DNA of 35,259 nucleotides, taken from positions 1-35,259 of the forward strand of contig CAMDFL010000030.1 in the NCBI GenBank assembly GCA_945897475.1. Reading direction: 5' to 3'. Source of the stretch: Bordetella parapertussis (GTDB lineage Bacteria; Pseudomonadota; Gammaproteobacteria; Burkholderiales; SG8-39). Both the position numbers and the translations under genes were made by a program. Positions 32,538-35,259 of this stretch are shown one piece after another; the first letter of the stretch is position 1; the number at the start of each line of letters is the position of its first letter. The notes beneath the pieces are model-generated. The model saw only the letters and a program-made list of their open reading frames with translations. It made no database searches and was not told the origin of the DNA.

Positions 32538-34085
32538 ATGATCGATCGTCGCGAATTCATTTCTGCTCTGGGAGCCTGGGGTATCCTGGCTGTCGCGCCA
32601 CAGAGTCGCGCGCAAACCAATCCCCGATTCGCTACCGACCCTTTTTCACTGGGCGTGGCTTCGGGCTACCCCTCGCCCGACGGATTCGTGCTGTGGACAC
32701 GTCTCGCGCCCATGCCCAATGATCCGCGCGGCGGGCTTGCCCCCGAACCCATAGCGGTGCGCTGGGAGGTGGCCACCGACGAGGCGATGCGAAATATCGT
32801 TGCCTCGGGCACGGAGTTGGCCCAGCCGGACTGGGCGCATTCGCTGCATGTCGAAGTGCGGGGCCTGTCCCCTGCCCGCCCCTATTGGTATCGCTTCACC
32901 TCAGGCGAGGCGACAAGCCCGATTGGACGATCTCGCACGGCGCCGGCGCCTGGCGCGCCTGTGGACAGGTTGCGTTACACCGTGGCGTCCTGCCAGCACT
33001 ACGAACAAGGCCACTTCGTTGCCTACCGGCATGCCTTGCAGGACGATCCCGATCTAATGATATTTGTCGGTGATTACATTTACGAACAATCCTTCAACGC
33101 GCGTGTTCGCTCGCACGGCATGCCCAAGGCCATTACGCTGGATGATTATCGACGGCGCTATGCCTTGTACAAACGCGACCCCGACCTGATGGCCCTGCAT
33201 GCTGCGGTGCCCTGGCTTCTCACCTGGGATGACCACGAATTCGAAAACGATTACGCCAATGATCGTTCTGTTTTTCTCGATGAACCGCCGGAACGATTTC
33301 TCGCGCGCCGCGCCGGCGCCTACAAGGCCTATTACGAGCACATGCCGTTGCCCCGCTCCATGCGCCCGCAAGGCCCGCACACACAGATTTATACGTCGCT
33401 GGCCTGGGGCCAACTGGCGCAGATCAACATGCTCGATGGACGCCAGTATCGAACCCCGCAGCCATGCCAGCGCAGCACCCGCGGCGGCGGAAACTATCTG
33501 GTGAATTGCGCCGAACGCACCAGCCCCGAGGCCACCATGCTGGGCTTGAAGCAGGAGGCATGGCTCGACCAGAGTCTCGGCGCATCCAAGGCACGCTGGA
33601 ATGTGCTGGCGCAACAAACTTTGTTTGCGCAACTGGATCTATCCATGGGCGATACGCAAAGCTTCTGGACCGATGCCTGGGACGGCTATCCCGCCGCCCG
33701 AAAGCGCATGATGCAGTCGCTGCAGAAAAACCGCGTATCCAATCCGGTGATCCTGGGAGGCGACACGCACATGTTCTGGGTGAGCGAAACGCCGCTCGAC
33801 CCGGATATTCCGAATTCGCCGGTGTTGGCCACCGACCTCTGTGTGAGCGCGGTCACCTCGCGCACTCTGGTCCCATCGTGGGCCGTGGGCGCCTTGCTCA
33901 ATGAGAACCCGCATATTCAATATGCCAACACCGAATACCGCGGCTACCTGCGCGTCACGGTGACGCCCAAAGCCATGACCGCCGACCTGCGCGGCATGGT
34001 GGATGTGGACACACGCGATGCGCGCTGCAATACCATTGCGTCCTTTCTGGTCGAGGATGGCCGACCGGGTCCAAAAAAGTTATAG
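32538..34085 (+). CDS. phoD: Alkaline phosphatase D family protein (PhoD-like)
   Basis: This is a 515-residue exported phosphodiesterase/phosphomonoesterase of the PhoD family. MIDRREFISALGAWG followed by a hydrophobic stretch to QSRAQ is a twin-arginine signal. The N-terminal Fn3-like domain starts FATDPFSLGVASGYPSPDGF and ends near 140. The metallophosphatase domain shows SCQHYEQGHF (Cys152), MIFVGDYIYEQ (Asp179), TWDDHEFENDYAND (Asp231, Asp232, His233, Asn237) and NPVILGGDTHMFWVSE, which together supply the Fe/Ca site. All key residues appear intact. Its role is release of phosphate from extracytoplasmic phosphodiesters. The gene follows the methyltransferase by 24 bases and may share its transcript. 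No pho box is evident. Confidence 0.93.
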   Translation: MIDRREFISALGAWGILAVAPQSRAQTNPRFATDPFSLGVASGYPSPDGFVLWTRLAPMPNDPRGGLAPEPIAVRWEVATDEAMRNIVASGTELAQPDWAHSLHVEVRGLSPARPYWYRFTSGEATSPIGRSRTAPAPGAPVDRLRYTVASCQHYEQGHFVAYRHALQDDPDLMIFVGDYIYEQSFNARVRSHGMPKAITLDDYRRRYALYKRDPDLMALHAAVPWLLTWDDHEFENDYANDRSVFLDEPPERFLARRAGAYKAYYEHMPLPRSMRPQGPHTQIYTSLAWGQLAQINMLDGRQYRTPQPCQRSTRGGGNYLVNCAERTSPEATMLGLKQEAWLDQSLGASKARWNVLAQQTLFAQLDLSMGDTQSFWTDAWDGYPAARKRMMQSLQKNRVSNPVILGGDTHMFWVSETPLDPDIPNSPVLATDLCVSAVTSRTLVPSWAVGALLNENPHIQYANTEYRGYLRVTVTPKAMTADLRGMVDVDTRDARCNTIASFLVEDGRPGPKKL

Positions 34086-34104
34086 CAATCCACGCAGATA
34101 TTGA

Positions 34105-34239
34105 TCCAGAGAGATTTTGATCCGCGTTATTTCTTTTCAAAAAAAGGACGGCGGCAATGCCATCGACGTGATGACTGATAACACCCATTTCGTCGATTCC
34201 AACAAACACGAGGCCGGCGTTCACATCAAACCGGATTAA
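34105..34239 (+). other. Short open frame of unknown origin after phoD, possible gene remnant
   Basis: Between phoD and the convergent amidohydrolase, the plus-strand frame from 34105 to the TAA at 34237-34239 is open and reads a protein-like sequence including DGGNAIDVMTDNTHFVD and HEAGVHIKPD. It has no convincing start codon or ribosome-binding site, and an in-frame TGA stands just upstream at 34102. I cannot assign it to a family. A leftover C-terminus of a lost gene is possible. A pair of AGAT.TTGATCC repeats at 34096 and 34112 lies at its beginning. Confidence 0.3.
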
Positions 34240-35198
34240 GAGACCTGCTTCAATCCCGGAAAAAGTAATTCCGCGTTTCCACGCTCGATTGCGGCCCGCT
34301 CAATATCATTGAGCACCCCCGGTGCATTCAGACTGCGCACTTCTTCAGGCACCACATTGGCATTGGCAAACGGCCAATCGCTGCCGAACAGAATGCGCGA
34401 AGGATCGGCAATCTCACGCAGCGCGGCCATGCTGCCGGCCCAAGGCGCAAGCGCCGTGTCATACCAGAAGTGGCGTAAGCCCGCAAAAACGTCCTCGCGC
34501 GACAATTGCGGCATACGCGGATCGATCATCGGGGAGACCGACAGACGCCAGGCGATGAAGGGCAGCACGCCACCCGCATGAGAAAGAATGAATTTAATGT
34601 CGGGATAGCGATGCAATGCACCGGTAAATATGAGATTCACCGCCGCGCGCGTGGTGTCAAACACATACTCCATCATGAATCCAGGCCAAGGCAGGCCTAC
34701 CGATGCCATGGAAGGATGCATTGCCGGATGCACGAAAACCACAGCGCGCCGGCGGTTGAGTTCGGCCATTACCGGGTCGAATAGCGGATCACCAAGAAAT
34801 CGTCCCTCACAACTGGCGAACAGCCACACGCCTTCGAATTTGAGCGTATCCAAGGTGTAGTCGATTTCCCGCAACGCACCTTCGATATCGGGCAGCGGCA
34901 GCGTCGCGAACGCGCCAAAGCGGCGCGGCCATCGGGCATGCATGTCAGCGGCGAAATCATTGCAACGCCGCGCCAATGCTCGCGCTTGCCCGTCGTCACC
35001 GAAATGCGTGCCGGGCTGAGACAGCGAAGTAATTGCGGTAGCGATGCCGTTGGCGTCCATCAGTTCCAGCGCCAGCTCAGGCGTGAAATCGGGAAAGGTT
35101 CCTCGCGCCGGCGCACGACCTGCCGCCAACGCGGCCTCGCTGTAAAACGCCGGGATAATGTGGAAGTGAACATCAATTCGCAACGAGGTATCAATCAT
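34236..35198 (-). CDS. Amidohydrolase family protein (ACMSD / gamma-resorcylate decarboxylase type)
   Basis: This is a 320-residue metal-dependent hydrolase/decarboxylase-like enzyme. The metal-binding HxH is in IDVHFHIIPAF (His11, His13). The other expected active-site residues are His157 (VVFVHPAMHP), His207 (FILSHAGGVLPFIAW) and Asp274 (ILFGSDWPFAN). It is a paralogue of the gene at 2299-3426, without that protein's basic N-terminal extension, and with shared segments such as FGAFATLPLPDIEGALREID. ATG at 35198 has AGGGG about 9 bases upstream. It is convergent with phoD. Only 3 bases separate it from a possible upstream gene end at 35202, so it may be the second gene of an operon extending beyond the window. 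The substrate is unknown; related enzymes decarboxylate aromatic acids or ring-cleavage products. Confidence 0.92.
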   Translation of the reverse strand: MIDTSLRIDVHFHIIPAFYSEAALAAGRAPARGTFPDFTPELALELMDANGIATAITSLSQPGTHFGDDGQARALARRCNDFAADMHARWPRRFGAFATLPLPDIEGALREIDYTLDTLKFEGVWLFASCEGRFLGDPLFDPVMAELNRRRAVVFVHPAMHPSMASVGLPWPGFMMEYVFDTTRAAVNLIFTGALHRYPDIKFILSHAGGVLPFIAWRLSVSPMIDPRMPQLSREDVFAGLRHFWYDTALAPWAGSMAALREIADPSRILFGSDWPFANANVVPEEVRSLNAPGVLNDIERAAIERGNAELLFPGLKQVS

Positions 35199-35201
35199 TC
35201 T

Positions 35202-35259
35202 CTAGTCCCCTGACCGGTTTTGTTTTGCTAAGGTCTTGCCTCGAGCCTTATCGGATTCG
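35202..35259 (-). CDS. Possible C-terminal end of an unidentified gene
   Basis: One minus-strand frame at the right edge is open from the window boundary to TAG at 35202-35204, reading SDKARGKTLAKQNRSGD. The stop lies 3 bases before the amidohydrolase ATG, a typical operon spacing, and the other two frames stop within 30 bases. The fragment is too short to identify and may be chance. Confidence 0.25.
   Translation of the reverse strand, partial: ESDKARGKTLAKQNRSGD

Overview
The window looks like the chromosome of a GC-rich betaproteobacterium, most likely Burkholderiales or a close relative. Two things point there. One is the set of orphan Bug/TctC-type tripartite tricarboxylate solute-binding proteins. 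The other is the housekeeping run oligoribonuclease - M48 protease - pterin-4a-carbinolamine dehydratase - rsgA - CobD/CbiB-like protein, a neighbourhood I associate with betaproteobacteria. I could not run a search, so genus and species stay open.

Region 1 (about 1-21.8 kb) is almost entirely minus-strand accessory metabolism. At the left edge is the Tat-type start of a caspase-family protein. Then come a TctC protein, a plus-strand SDR dehydrogenase, an ACMSD-type amidohydrolase and a second TctC protein. A protein of 11 MORN repeats fused to a C13 (legumain/caspase-fold) peptidase domain follows, packed tightly between that TctC gene and a 4,5-dihydroxyphthalate-decarboxylase/substrate-binding-like gene. 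Next are a thiamine-diphosphate enzyme, a GMC oxidoreductase, two CoxL/xanthine-dehydrogenase-type molybdenum large subunits separated by an intrinsic terminator, a 30-residue TctC remnant, a DUF808 membrane protein, a third complete TctC gene, a TauD-type dioxygenase, an ornithine cyclodeaminase/mu-crystallin protein and pcaIJ. The theme is uptake and oxidation of small carboxylates or aromatic acids, with 3-oxoadipate or acetoacetate CoA transfer at the end. No TctA/TctB membrane subunits, no molybdenum-hydroxylase FeS or FAD subunits and no transcription regulators are present.

Region 2 (about 21.9-26.0 kb) is the conserved housekeeping block: orn (minus), divergent from M48 protease - carbinolamine dehydratase - rsgA (plus, overlapping genes), then a convergent CobD/CbiB-like gene.

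Region 3 (about 26.1-35.3 kb) starts with a TAXI-TRAP binding protein divergent from its fused permease. It continues with a methylenetetrahydrofolate-reductase-like gene, a two-helix membrane protein with a coiled coil, a truncated Rieske oxygenase, an exported SAM-dependent methyltransferase, a Tat-exported PhoD phosphatase and a second ACMSD-type amidohydrolase.

The most unusual feature is not a gene. From 18 to 30 kb, several gene boundaries carry short tandem arrays with fixed periods (12, 13, 16, 20/21 and 24 bp). At five genes the array or repeat pair runs across the stop codon of the preceding gene. Two arrays 12 kb apart share a 16-bp sequence and the same alternating 20/21-bp spacing.
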